A DNA stretch of 14,052 nt from Flavobacterium psychrophilum (GCA_943325515.2 CALPPS020000067.1:1-14052); one strand, 5' to 3'. Shown: positions 8,022 through 14,037, counted from the stretch's first letter. The notes: generated from the letters alone by a model not told the origin. A program made the numbers and translations.

Positions 8022-9308
8022 ATGAACATATTCTGGTTTCGACGTGACTTGCGATTAGAGGATAATGTAGGTTTGTTTCATGCCTTGCAAAGTGGTGAAT
8101 CGGTACTGCCTATATTTATTTTTGATGAAGATATACTTGCCCAATTGCCAAAAGACGATGCACGGGTTACTTTTATTCATCAACAATTAGAAAAAATTCA
8201 AAAGCAACTTCTAGAAATTGGGAAATCATTAGCTGTTTTTCAGGGTAAACCTTTTACAACTTTTCAGCAACTGATAGCTGAAAATAATATTACTACCGTT
8301 TATACTAATCACGATTACGAACCCTATGCTCGCAAAAGAGATTTGGATTTGTATCATTTATTTAAAGAAAATAACATTGCATTCAAAACCAGTAAAGACC
8401 AAGTAATTTTCGAAAAAAGCGAAGTTGTTAAAGACGACAACACGCCTTATGTGGTCTATACACCTTACGCTAACAAGTGGAAAGAAAACTTTAAGAAGAT
8501 ACAGTTAATAAATTATAAATCAGATGACTTACTTAATGAAATAATAATTCACTCCTACCCTTTTTTAAGTTTGAGTGATATAGGTTTCAAAACTTCTACT
8601 ATAAAAATAACACCTTTCGATATTTCCAATTCTTTAATTGATAATTACGAAGCTACACGCAATTTTCCTGCACTGAATAAAACTTCTTATCTCGGCATTT
8701 ATCTTCGCTTTGGTGCTGTTTCCATTCGGAAAATGATAGCCAAAGCTATTGAAAGTAAAAACGAAACTTTCTTTAAAGAATTAATATGGCGCGAGTTTTT
8801 TATGCAAATCCTTTGGCATTTTCCTCACACAAACAAATCGAGTTTCCGTCCAAAATATGATGGAATACAATGGGATAATAACGAAGTTTTATTTAAAAAA
8901 TGGTGTGACGGAAAAACAGGCTATCCTTTTGTAGATGCTGGTATGCGAGAACTAAACGCCACTGGACACATGCACAACCGTGTACGAATGATTACGGCTA
9001 GTTTTTTGTGCAAACACTTACTTATTGACTGGCGATGGGGCGAAACTTATTTTGCTACTAAACTACTAGACTACGAACAATCCAGCAATGTAGGCAACTG
9101 GCAATGGGCTGCAGGCAGTGGTGTTGATGCTGCTCCTTACTTTAGAATTTTCAATCCAACGGAACAAATCAAGAAATTTGATAAAGATTTAATTTACATC
9201 AAAAAATGGATATCCGAGTTTAATACTGATGATTATCCTCAACCAATAGTAGATCATAAAGAAGCCAGAGAACGTTGTTTACTAGAATATAAAAAAGCTG
9301 TTGGATAA
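8022..9308 (+). CDS. phrB: Class I deoxyribodipyrimidine photolyase
   Basis: A 428-residue flavoprotein that repairs cyclobutane pyrimidine dimers with blue or near-UV light. The N-terminal antenna-cofactor domain (about 1-165) starts with WFRRDLRLEDN. The helical FAD domain (about 195-428) carries WREFF, the block GYPFVDAGMREL, MHNRVRM, DWRWGE and NWQWAAGSGVDAAPYFRIFNP. Aligned by spacing to E. coli photolyase, the electron-transfer Trp triad is complete at Trp360, Trp337 and Trp284, and the Asn near FAD N5 is Asn356. These favour an active CPD photolyase over a (6-4) enzyme. The length is somewhat short of the 470 or so of the E. coli enzyme. It is the last gene of the operon, 9 bases after the SDR. 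Which antenna pigment it uses cannot be told. Confidence 0.93.
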   Translation: MNIFWFRRDLRLEDNVGLFHALQSGESVLPIFIFDEDILAQLPKDDARVTFIHQQLEKIQKQLLEIGKSLAVFQGKPFTTFQQLIAENNITTVYTNHDYEPYARKRDLDLYHLFKENNIAFKTSKDQVIFEKSEVVKDDNTPYVVYTPYANKWKENFKKIQLINYKSDDLLNEIIIHSYPFLSLSDIGFKTSTIKITPFDISNSLIDNYEATRNFPALNKTSYLGIYLRFGAVSIRKMIAKAIESKNETFFKELIWREFFMQILWHFPHTNKSSFRPKYDGIQWDNNEVLFKKWCDGKTGYPFVDAGMRELNATGHMHNRVRMITASFLCKHLLIDWRWGETYFATKLLDYEQSSNVGNWQWAAGSGVDAAPYFRIFNPTEQIKKFDKDLIYIKKWISEFNTDDYPQPIVDHKEARERCLLEYKKAVG

Positions 9309-9347
9309 TTAATTGATTTTTATAAGATTAGTTGCTTAATTTAAGCG

Positions 9348-9355
9348 TAACTTTA
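9348..9355 (+). promoter_or_regulatory. Possible -7 box for the small lipoprotein gene
   Basis: TAACTTTA matches seven of eight positions of TAnnTTTG and lies 26 bases before the ATG at 9381, a typical distance. The nearest upstream TTG is only 13 bases away, shorter than usual, so support is weak. Confidence 0.3.
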
Positions 9356-9380
9356 GTATTAATCTTTTAAAAAAAATATT

Positions 9381-9602
9381 ATGAAAACAAGTTCTATAAG
9401 TATCCTGCTTTTTTCAGTGATGGTATTGTTATCTTGTAAACAAGGTACAGAGAAAACAACAGATAGCGTTGAAACAAACACAATTGAGAAAGAAACGGTA
9501 ATCGTTAAAGATACCGTAAAAACTGAAGATGCTACATCTGTGAAAGTAGACAGTAACGGTGTTAAAATCAACAGTAAAGACATGAAAGTTGATGTAAAGT
9601 AA
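9381..9602 (+). CDS. Small lipoprotein of unknown function
   Basis: A 73-residue putative lipoprotein. A hydrophobic signal (residues 3-17) ends in the lipobox LLSC, with Cys19 as the lipidated residue. The mature part is highly polar, rich in Thr, Val, Lys, Glu and Asp with alternating patterns (KDTVKTED, then VKVDSNGVKINSKDMKVDVK), suggesting a short extended or beta-like tail with no enzyme motif. A longer frame on the opposite strand overlaps it but has no recognisable features. I prefer this strand because of the lipobox, the fitting start and a plausible -7 box. It follows the photolyase by 72 bases, with its own signals, so it is probably separate from that operon. A long-loop hairpin follows. 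Confidence 0.75.
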   Translation: MKTSSISILLFSVMVLLSCKQGTEKTTDSVETNTIEKETVIVKDTVKTEDATSVKVDSNGVKINSKDMKVDVK

Positions 9603-9620
9603 AATCTTCTGGCTTTAATT

Positions 9621-9680
9621 AACACCCCTTTGGTGAACCCATCCCTACATATAGAGAAGTCATTGAAGGGGTGTTGTTTT
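9621..9680 (+). terminator. Long-loop hairpin after the lipoprotein gene, partly built from the repeat
   Basis: A perfect 10-bp stem AACACCCCTT (9621-9630) and AAGGGGTGTT (9666-9675) with a 35-base loop, followed by GTTTTTCC. It starts 18 bases after the lipoprotein stop and could end transcription. The right arm and T-run align with the start of the 88-bp repeat unit (GAAGGG, then GTTTTTCCTTCAACC), so the repeat seems to supply half of the terminator. Confidence 0.55.
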
Positions 9681-9852
9681 TCCTTCAACCTACAAAGTTA
9701 AATAAAATCTAAAAAAGAGTGGAAAATTCCCCTCCCTTGGAGGGGTGCCCGAAGGGTAGATGGTTTTTCCTCAACCCAAAAAGTTAAATTAAAATCTAAA
9801 AAAAGAGTGGAAAATTCCCCTCCCTTGGAGGGGTGCCCGAAGGGCGGGGTGG
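9665..9852 (+). repeat. Left tandem array of the 88-bp hairpin repeat
   Basis: Contains a degenerate first unit (9665-9745), one full unit (9746-9833) and the terminal part of a third (9834-9852). Each unit holds GCCCGAAGGGC, a T-run with TTCAACCC or a close variant, an AAAATCTAAAAA stretch, and the hairpin CCCCTCC-CTT-GGAGGGG (9729-9745 and 9817-9833). The last copy ends in GGGCGGGGTGG, whereas the internal copy reads GGGTAGATGG. That end lies 4 bases from the stop codon of the endonuclease gene. Core for comparison: 9817-9852. Confidence 0.9.
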
Positions 9853-9856
9853 GTTC

Positions 9857-10270
9857 CTAGCAGTAATGCTCAATAATAAAAATCTCCAACGCCTTCATCA
9901 CATTCTCTAAATCATGTAATATATTAAAATCATTTGTTCTGAAAACGGTTAATCCTAAAGACAATAAATAAGCCTCTCGCTTTTCATCATATTCTTCTTT
10001 ATCATTATGGCTTTCGCCGTCTATTTCAATAACCAATCCTAAAGTCTTAACATAAAAATCAACAATATAATTGCCAATTATTCGTTGTCTATCAAAATCA
10101 ATAGCGTGAAACTTACCTTTATGCACTTGTTGCCAAAATACAACTTCTGAGTAATTACCAGCTTTTCTTAATGCTCTTGCCCGAGATTTTAATTTGATGT
10201 TAAAAGGTAAATTTTCAACAAAATTTCGTTTAATTGGAATTTCTTTTATATGTGTTAGAATAGGTGTCAT
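9857..10270 (-). CDS. DUF559 / Vsr-like endonuclease-fold protein
   Basis: A 137-residue protein of the DUF559 endonuclease family, which has a PD-(D/E)XK-type fold related to Vsr mismatch endonuclease. Family signs: LKSRARALRKAGNYSEVVFW near 27-46, FDRQRIIGNYIVDFY at 59-73, LVIEIDGESH at 79-88, then a YDEKREAYLLSLGLTVFRTND-type block. Likely catalytic residues are Asp71, Glu82 and Asp84, with His88. The family's biochemical role is poorly known. I start at the ATG at 10270. A GTG at 10288 would add six residues but lies inside the adjoining repeat. The gene is framed by inverted repeat copies: one begins 15 bases upstream of the ATG, the other 4 bases past the stop. This suggests the gene and repeat travel or function together. 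There is no RAYT-type HUH motif and no partner methylase. Confidence 0.85.
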   Translation of the reverse strand: MTPILTHIKEIPIKRNFVENLPFNIKLKSRARALRKAGNYSEVVFWQQVHKGKFHAIDFDRQRIIGNYIVDFYVKTLGLVIEIDGESHNDKEEYDEKREAYLLSLGLTVFRTNDFNILHDLENVMKALEIFIIEHYC

Positions 10271-10284
10271 GATTATGATATTTT

Positions 10285-10320
10285 CCACCCCGCCCTTCGG
10301 GCACCCCTCCTCAGGAGGGG
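10285..10320 (-). repeat. Inverted copy of the hairpin repeat at the 5' side of the DUF559 gene
   Basis: Reverse complement of the core at 9817-9852: the first 26 bases and the last 7 are identical, and only the 3-base hairpin loop differs (TCA here, AAG in that orientation there), giving 33 of 36. In minus-strand RNA it forms two adjacent hairpins in the presumed leader of the DUF559 gene. Confidence 0.9.
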
Positions 10321-10393
10321 AATAGCATGCGGGTATTTTACTAATGATTTAATAAACTCAAAGATATTAAAAAATCTAAAGTATCTATAATTG

Positions 10394-10429
10394 CCACCCC
10401 GCCCTTCGGGCACCCCTCCGAAGGAGGGG
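10394..10429 (-). repeat. Second inverted copy of the hairpin repeat
   Basis: Again matches the 36-base core with a different loop (GAA). It lies 109 bases to the right of the copy at 10285, in the same orientation. On the plus strand it contains GCCCTTCGGGC, a stem closed by a C(TTCG)G tetraloop, followed by CCCCTCC-GAA-GGAGGGG. No gene lies between the two inverted copies. Confidence 0.88.
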
Positions 10430-10528
10430 AATATCAATTTGTTATTGTTGTTCTTGTGAGATTCTGAAAAACAAACTGTATATCAATTTGTTCAAAGTTG
10501 CAATTTCTTTAATACTACTTGTAAATTC
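10430..10528. other. AT-rich gene-free spacer within the repeat region
   Basis: No coding frame or RNA gene seen. It holds a 13-base direct repeat, ATATCAATTTGTT, at 10431-10443 and 10480-10492. The first copy touches the end of the inverted repeat at 10394-10429. It could be a rearrangement trace, but chance is possible in AT-rich DNA. Confidence 0.4.
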
Positions 10529-10759
10529 TGCTCCTCTTAGGAGCCTGTCCCGATAATAGGGAAGTGCCCGAAGGGCGTGATAGTTTTTCCTTCAACCCAC
10601 AAAGTTAAATAAAATCTAAAAAAAAGTGGTAAATTCCCCTCCCTTGGAGGGGTGCCCGAAGGGCGTGATAGTTTTTCCTTCAACCCACAAAGTTAAATAA
10701 AATCTAAAAAAAAGTGGTAAATTCCCCTCACTTGGTGGGGTGCCCGAAGGGCGGGGTGG
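10529..10759 (+). repeat. Right tandem array of the 88-bp hairpin repeat
   Basis: A diverged head (10529-10564) is followed by full units at 10565-10652 and 10653-10740, which differ at only 2 of 88 positions (10730 and 10736), and a terminal piece 10741-10759 ending GGGCGGGGTGG. The period matches the left array and the orientation is the same. The diverged head has a different stem with the same loop, GCTCCT-CTT-AGGAGC (10530-10544), plus an extra TCCC/GGGA hairpin (10548-10562). The right end directly abuts the stop codon of the HAD gene. Read from the minus strand, GC-rich hairpins followed by a T-run (8 T within ACTTTTTTTTAG) could terminate that gene. Confidence 0.9.
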
Positions 10760-11416
10760 TTAATTGATGTTTCTTATAACATCAAAACTCAACTCATTGA
10801 AATGACTGATTACTTTATCAGCTTTGGAGTAATCCTGCAACTTAGAATTAACACTATCATACCCTACGCAATAAATACCGGCTGCCTTGGCTGCTGCTAC
10901 ACCATTGGTACTATCTTCTATCACGATGCATTGTTCTACTGGAGTATTGGCTAAGAAAGCCGCATGTTGAAAAATAGCTGGATGTGGTTTAGACTTTGGA
11001 AAATCTTCCCCTGAAATAATATGGGTAAAGTAGTGGTGTAACCCAAAACGATTAAAAATCCTATTAATAGTTACTGTTGCTGATGATGATGCTAAAACCA
11101 ACTGCATCCCATTAGCATGCAACTCTTTGATTAAGTCTTCCACACCATCTAATAAATACAAATCTTGTTTGCTATCAAAGGCGTCATTAAACAAGTTGCG
11201 TTTGGTTTCTACTAGCGTTTGCACATCTTCCTCTAAATTAAACTCAGCTTTCAAGCGTTCAAAGATATTCTTGGTCGAATTACCTGTAAACGAGGCATAC
11301 ATTTCGGGAGTAATAGGAATGTTAAGTTGTTTGAAATGCAAGTCATAGGCATAGTGATGCACCGGTTCGGTATCTACTATTACCCCATCCATGTCAAATA
11401 TTACAGTTTGTATCAT
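10760..11416 (-). CDS. HAD-superfamily phosphatase, beta-phosphoglucomutase-like
   Basis: A 218-residue cytoplasmic HAD hydrolase (subfamily IA, beta-phosphoglucomutase/phosphatase type). All four HAD motifs are visible: DMDGVIVD at 8-15 with nucleophile Asp8 and acid/base Asp10, Ser110-112 in VLASSS (motif II), Lys143 in SKPHP (motif III), and EDSTNG at 167-172 (motif IV). A helical cap lies between motifs I and II (about 16-90). Such enzymes dephosphorylate sugar phosphates or interconvert them; substrate cannot be assigned from sequence. Length is normal for the family. Its stop codon is immediately next to the tandem repeat array. The gene upstream on the same strand, tcdA, is 63 bases away, so joint transcription is possible. 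Confidence 0.9.
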   Translation of the reverse strand: MIQTVIFDMDGVIVDTEPVHHYAYDLHFKQLNIPITPEMYASFTGNSTKNIFERLKAEFNLEEDVQTLVETKRNLFNDAFDSKQDLYLLDGVEDLIKELHANGMQLVLASSSATVTINRIFNRFGLHHYFTHIISGEDFPKSKPHPAIFQHAAFLANTPVEQCIVIEDSTNGVAAAKAAGIYCVGYDSVNSKLQDYSKADKVISHFNELSFDVIRNIN

Positions 11417-11479
11417 TTAAAAGTTACGAATTACGAATTATGAATAATTATTTCTGCGACCAAATACTGTTACAAAACA

Positions 11480-12196
11480 CTATTCCATTTTTAAAAGATG
11501 ACGAATCACCGTTTCTGCTGCATACAAACCAAAAAGTCCAGGCATGTAACTGTTAGTTCCGTAAAACGAGCGTTTATAGTTAGTCCCATCGGTCATTTTT
11601 AAACTGCTTTCATCTTGAATTTCTGAGGAGAAAACCACTTTCAGTTTGTCTATTTTATATTCTTTTAAACGTTTTCTAACGGTTTTTGCTAGAAGACAAT
11701 TTGTGGTATTGCTGATGCACGATACTTTTACTTTTGCTGCTTCCATCTTCCCTCCTGCTCCCATGCTCGAGATTACTTTGACTCGTTGTCTTTTACAAGC
11801 AACTATTAAATTTAGTTTGGGTGTAATGCTGTCAATGCAATCTAAAACATAATCATAGTGAGGGGTAACAATTTCTATAGCTCTTTCTGGAGATAAGAAT
11901 TCTTCTAAGCGTGTTAAGTTTAGTTCTGGGTTTATATCCATAAGTCTGTCGCCTACTACTTGTACTTTGGACATACCAACGGTAGAGTGCAGAGCTGGTA
12001 ATTGTCGGTTAACGTTTGTAATATCTACTACATCACCATCTACTATTGTCATGCTGCCTACTCCAGCACGTGCCAAAAACTCCGCAGCAAATGATCCCAC
12101 ACCACCTAGCCCAACTACTAGTACATTAGCACTTTTAAGATTATTTAATCCTTCTTTTTTGAATAAGAGTTCGGCTCTTTCTTGCCACTTTGCCAT
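11480..12196 (-). CDS. tcdA: tRNA threonylcarbamoyladenosine dehydratase TcdA
   Basis: A 238-residue ThiF/E1-like enzyme that uses ATP to cyclise t6A at position 37 of ANN-reading tRNAs to ct6A. Visible features: the nucleotide loop GLGGVGSFAAEFLARAG at 29-45, acidic VDGDVVDITNVNRQ at 52-65 (ATP and Mg binding), LDCIDSITPK at 119-127, SSMGAGGK at 143-150 and VVFSSE in the C-terminal third. These match TcdA (YgdL/CsdL) rather than MoeB or ThiF, and the absence of the CxxC zinc pairs of MoeB/ThiF supports this. The place of the common DPLA segment reads NCLLA at 166-170. Length agrees with the family's 240-270. It lies upstream of the HAD gene on the same strand. Confidence 0.9.
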   Translation of the reverse strand: MAKWQERAELLFKKEGLNNLKSANVLVVGLGGVGSFAAEFLARAGVGSMTIVDGDVVDITNVNRQLPALHSTVGMSKVQVVGDRLMDINPELNLTRLEEFLSPERAIEIVTPHYDYVLDCIDSITPKLNLIVACKRQRVKVISSMGAGGKMEAAKVKVSCISNTTNCLLAKTVRKRLKEYKIDKLKVVFSSEIQDESSLKMTDGTNYKRSFYGTNSYMPGLFGLYAAETVIRHLLKME

Positions 12197-12206
12197 TTCT
12201 ATATTT

Positions 12207-12231
12207 AGGATTTAGGAATTAGAAATTTAAA
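12207..12231. repeat. Short trace of the GATTTAG-type heptamer upstream of tcdA
   Basis: TTTAGGATTTAGGAATTAGAAAT-type sequence with 7-base spacing, the same unit as the long array at 13472-13963. It lies within 35 bases upstream of the tcdA start codon. Confidence 0.5.
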
Positions 12232-12287
12232 GTGCAAAAATAAGGAAAATTGTTTATTCCCGACTACTCGAGAATGATATAGCAAAA

Positions 12288-12563
12288 CTATAAAACTGGA
12301 CTTTCAAAAAAAGAAACTTCTTTGGCTTTCGCTTTATCTCTGGCTTTGGCTAAACGTTTTTTTGTTCTTCGATCTAATCTTTCATTATGTTCGCGTTGAG
12401 CCGCTACTCTTGCGTTTCGTTCTGCATCTTGCTGGGCTGGTTGTTGTGTTTCTTGTTGCATTTTGTCTTGGTCAGTGCCCTGTTGGTCTGATTGATTGCT
12501 GGTTTGGGCTAGGGCTGCGGTGCTTGCTCCTATTAAGAGCAGAGTTGCAAAAATTGTTTTCAT
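12288..12563 (-). CDS. Small exported Gln-rich / basic protein
   Basis: A 91-residue protein of unknown function. Residues 1-20 form a good Sec signal peptide (MKTIFATLLLIGASTAALAQ). The mature chain has two parts: a Gln/Asp/Ser-rich low-complexity stretch at about 21-50 (SDQQGTDQDKMQQETQQ) and a strongly basic, probably helical part at about 51-82 (RNARVAAQREHNERLDRRTKKRLAKARDKAKAKE). The likely location is the periplasm. The composition suggests binding to acidic polymers such as nucleic acid, LPS or wall material, but that is speculation. A plus-strand frame of similar length overlaps, but it has no signal or motif. A TAATTTTG -7 box upstream supports this strand. Confidence 0.7.
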   Translation of the reverse strand: MKTIFATLLLIGASTAALAQTSNQSDQQGTDQDKMQQETQQPAQQDAERNARVAAQREHNERLDRRTKKRLAKARDKAKAKEVSFFESPVL

Positions 12564-12592
12564 GATGGTGTTGTTAAGGGTTATTTTTTATG

Positions 12593-12600
12593 CAAAATTA
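12593..12600 (-). promoter_or_regulatory. Bacteroidota -7 box for the Gln-rich protein gene
   Basis: On the minus strand TAATTTTG fits TAnnTTTG exactly, 30 bases before the ATG at 12563. The only nearby upstream TTG is about 10 bases away, which is too close, so the -33 element is missing or divergent. Confidence 0.45.
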
Positions 12601-12632
12601 GCCGTTACTCCAACTTGGGGTCTTATATAATT

Positions 12633-12715
12633 TTAGAGGAAAGTTGTATAATTAGAGGAAAGAAGAAAGAGGCTAGAAGAAAGAAGAAAGATGAGCGATG
12701 AGAGAATTGTGAATT
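12633..12715. repeat. Purine-rich low-complexity tract
   Basis: TTAGAGGAAAG occurs at 12633-12643 and again at 12652-12662, then runs into an almost pure A/G tract (GAAGAAAG repeated, AGATGAGCGATGAGAG). It lies between the Gln-rich protein gene and the tatD-like gene. No coding frame or RNA gene is seen here. The remainder to 12800 is AT-rich simple sequence. Confidence 0.5.
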
Positions 12716-12800
12716 TATTATAAGTTTATGATTTTAAATTTTAAATATTAAATCCTAAATTCTTATCTCCTTTCCCTTATCCTCTAAATTACAAAGTCAA

Positions 12801-13451
12801 CTATACTTTAAAAAACACCTTTTCATAATTAGCTGCTATTTGTTGTTGCAGGGCTTCTATAGTCATGCCTTTGTATTCTGACGCAATACTATATACTTCT
12901 TCCAAAGTTTCTTCAATAGTATCTGTCTCTAGAAAAAATCTATCATTGGGAACCGATTGAAAGACGGTTTTCAATTCAGGATTTCGCAATAAATATTTCC
13001 CGAAGGAAAGATAAAAACCATGGTCAAGCATTTGTTGGGCTACTTGCTCATTCTTGGAAAATCCGTGGAGGATTAAAGGTACTGAGATTTTTAGTCGCTT
13101 TTTAATGGCAATTAATTCATCATAGGCTGCCACAAGATGGAGTACTAAGGGTTTTTGGTATTGCTCCGCTAGGGCAATTTGTTGTTCAAATACTGCTATT
13201 TGTAATGACATTGGAATGTCGATGCGCTTATCTAAGCCACATTCGCCTAGTGCTAAACATTCGGGCAGTTTTAATTTGGTTTCGATAGTTGCCAAATCAG
13301 TTGCCAATCGGTTTTCGTCTATATACCAGGGATGAATGCCAATGGAATACTGAGAAATAGTGTCATCAAACGCCCAAGGATATTGGTTGACGAGTTCCAC
13401 CGTATTGGATTGGTTAGTAAACTTGTGGGTATGTAAGTTGAAGAATTGCAT
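12801..13451 (-). CDS. TatD-family metal-dependent hydrolase
   Basis: A 216-residue TIM-barrel metallohydrolase of the TatD family, which includes 3'-5' DNA exonucleases and poorly defined phosphoesterases. Metal-site pattern: NLHTH with His7 and His9, GIHPWY with His40, LGECGLD with Glu70, VLHL with His105, LHGFS with His129, and LETD with Asp177. It is shorter than E. coli TatD (about 260), with compact loops, as in many Bacteroidota members. The ATG at 13451 places the metal motif at the very N-terminus, as usual. It has no tight operon partner: 238 bases separate it from the next minus-strand gene, and the leader side holds a long heptamer array, which may replace or distance its promoter. 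Confidence 0.88.
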   Translation of the reverse strand: MQFFNLHTHKFTNQSNTVELVNQYPWAFDDTISQYSIGIHPWYIDENRLATDLATIETKLKLPECLALGECGLDKRIDIPMSLQIAVFEQQIALAEQYQKPLVLHLVAAYDELIAIKKRLKISVPLILHGFSKNEQVAQQMLDHGFYLSFGKYLLRNPELKTVFQSVPNDRFFLETDTIEETLEEVYSIASEYKGMTIEALQQQIAANYEKVFFKV

Positions 13452-13471
13452 GTGTAAAAGTAATATATTAT

Positions 13472-13963
13472 GATTTAAGATTTGGGATTTGGGATTTGGG
13501 ATTTAGGATTTGGAAATTGGGATTTGGGATTTAGGATTTGGGATTTAGGATTTAGGATTTAGGATTTGGGATTTAGGATTTGGGATTTGGGAATTGGGAT
13601 TTGGGATTTGGGATTTAGGATTTGGGAATTGGGATTTGGGATTTGGGATTTAGGATTTGGGAATTGGGATTTGGGATTTAGGATTTGGGAATTATGATTT
13701 GGGATTTGGGATTTAGGATTTGGGATTTGGGATTTAGGATTTGGGAATTGGGATTTGGGATTTAGGATTTGGGATTTAGGATTTGGGGATTTGGGAATTG
13801 GGATTTGGGATTTAGGATTTAGGATTTGGGATTTGGGATTTGGGATTTAGGATTTGGAAATTGGGATTTGGGATTTAGGATTTGGGAATTAGGATTTGGG
13901 AATTAGGATTTAGGATTTAGGATTTAGGATTTAGGATTTAGGATTTGGGATTTGGGGATTTGA
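13472..13963. repeat. Heptamer minisatellite array, about 70 units (GATTTGG / GATTTAG / GAATTGG)
   Basis: About 70 head-to-tail 7-base units fill 492 bases, with two single-G insertions. Main unit forms are GATTTGG, GATTTAG and GAATTGG. A longer 35-base pattern (GATTTGG, GAATTGG, GATTTGG, GATTTGG, GATTTAG) recurs in tandem around 13584-13653. The plus strand is G-rich: five successive GGG tracts with 4-base loops lie at 13582-13612, a G-quadruplex candidate. The array starts 20 bases upstream of the tatD-like start codon. Stop codons recur in the frames, so it is not coding. Confidence 0.95.
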
Positions 13964-14029
13964 GTAGCGGTTTATAACATTTGTTCTGGAACTATAAACT
14001 TTCCATCCGAAACTTATAACTAAACTTTG

Positions 14030-14037
14030 TAACTTTG
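14030..14037 (+). promoter_or_regulatory. Possible -7 box for a gene beyond the right edge
   Basis: TAACTTTG fits TAnnTTTG exactly. No clear -33 box precedes it. The stretch 13964-14052 holds no gene and probably belongs to the upstream region of a plus-strand gene outside the window. Confidence 0.3.

Noticed and set aside
9359..9688. A 109-residue minus-strand frame opposite the small lipoprotein gene
   Set aside because: It runs through the terminator hairpin and the lipoprotein gene, has no recognisable domain, and its hydrophobic Val/Thr/Ser-rich stretch is the reverse reading of the lipoprotein's Thr/Val/Lys pattern. The plus-strand lipobox is stronger evidence.
9857..10270. Vsr component of a restriction-modification system
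   Set aside because: No DNA methyltransferase or restriction gene is nearby, and the sequence fits the DUF559 group better than Vsr itself.
9665..10759. CRISPR array
   Set aside because: Units are directly adjacent at 88 bases with no unique spacers between constant repeats, and no cas genes are present. The repeats are hairpin-rich tandem units in both orientations.
9665..10759. Classical insertion sequence
   Set aside because: No DDE or HUH transposase is encoded, no target-site duplication was found outside the inverted cores, and further repeat copies continue beyond both sides.
12261..12278. Hairpin TTCCCGA / TCGAGAA downstream of the Gln-rich protein gene as a terminator
   Set aside because: The stem needs a G-U pair on the minus strand and no T-run follows, so it is not convincing as an intrinsic terminator.
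12362..12565. A 67-residue plus-strand frame opposite the Gln-rich exported protein
   Set aside because: Leu/Val-rich composition is the reverse reading of CAA/CAG-rich codons. The minus strand has a good signal peptide and a -7 box.
12632..12788. Inverted repeat TTTAGAGGA / TCCTCTAAA with a loop of about 140 bases
   Set aside because: The arms are short, the loop is long and the region is low-complexity, so a match by chance is likely.
13472..13963. True telomere or chromosome end
   Set aside because: The array is internal, with ordinary sequence on both sides, and the units vary. Flavobacteria have circular chromosomes, so this is a minisatellite.
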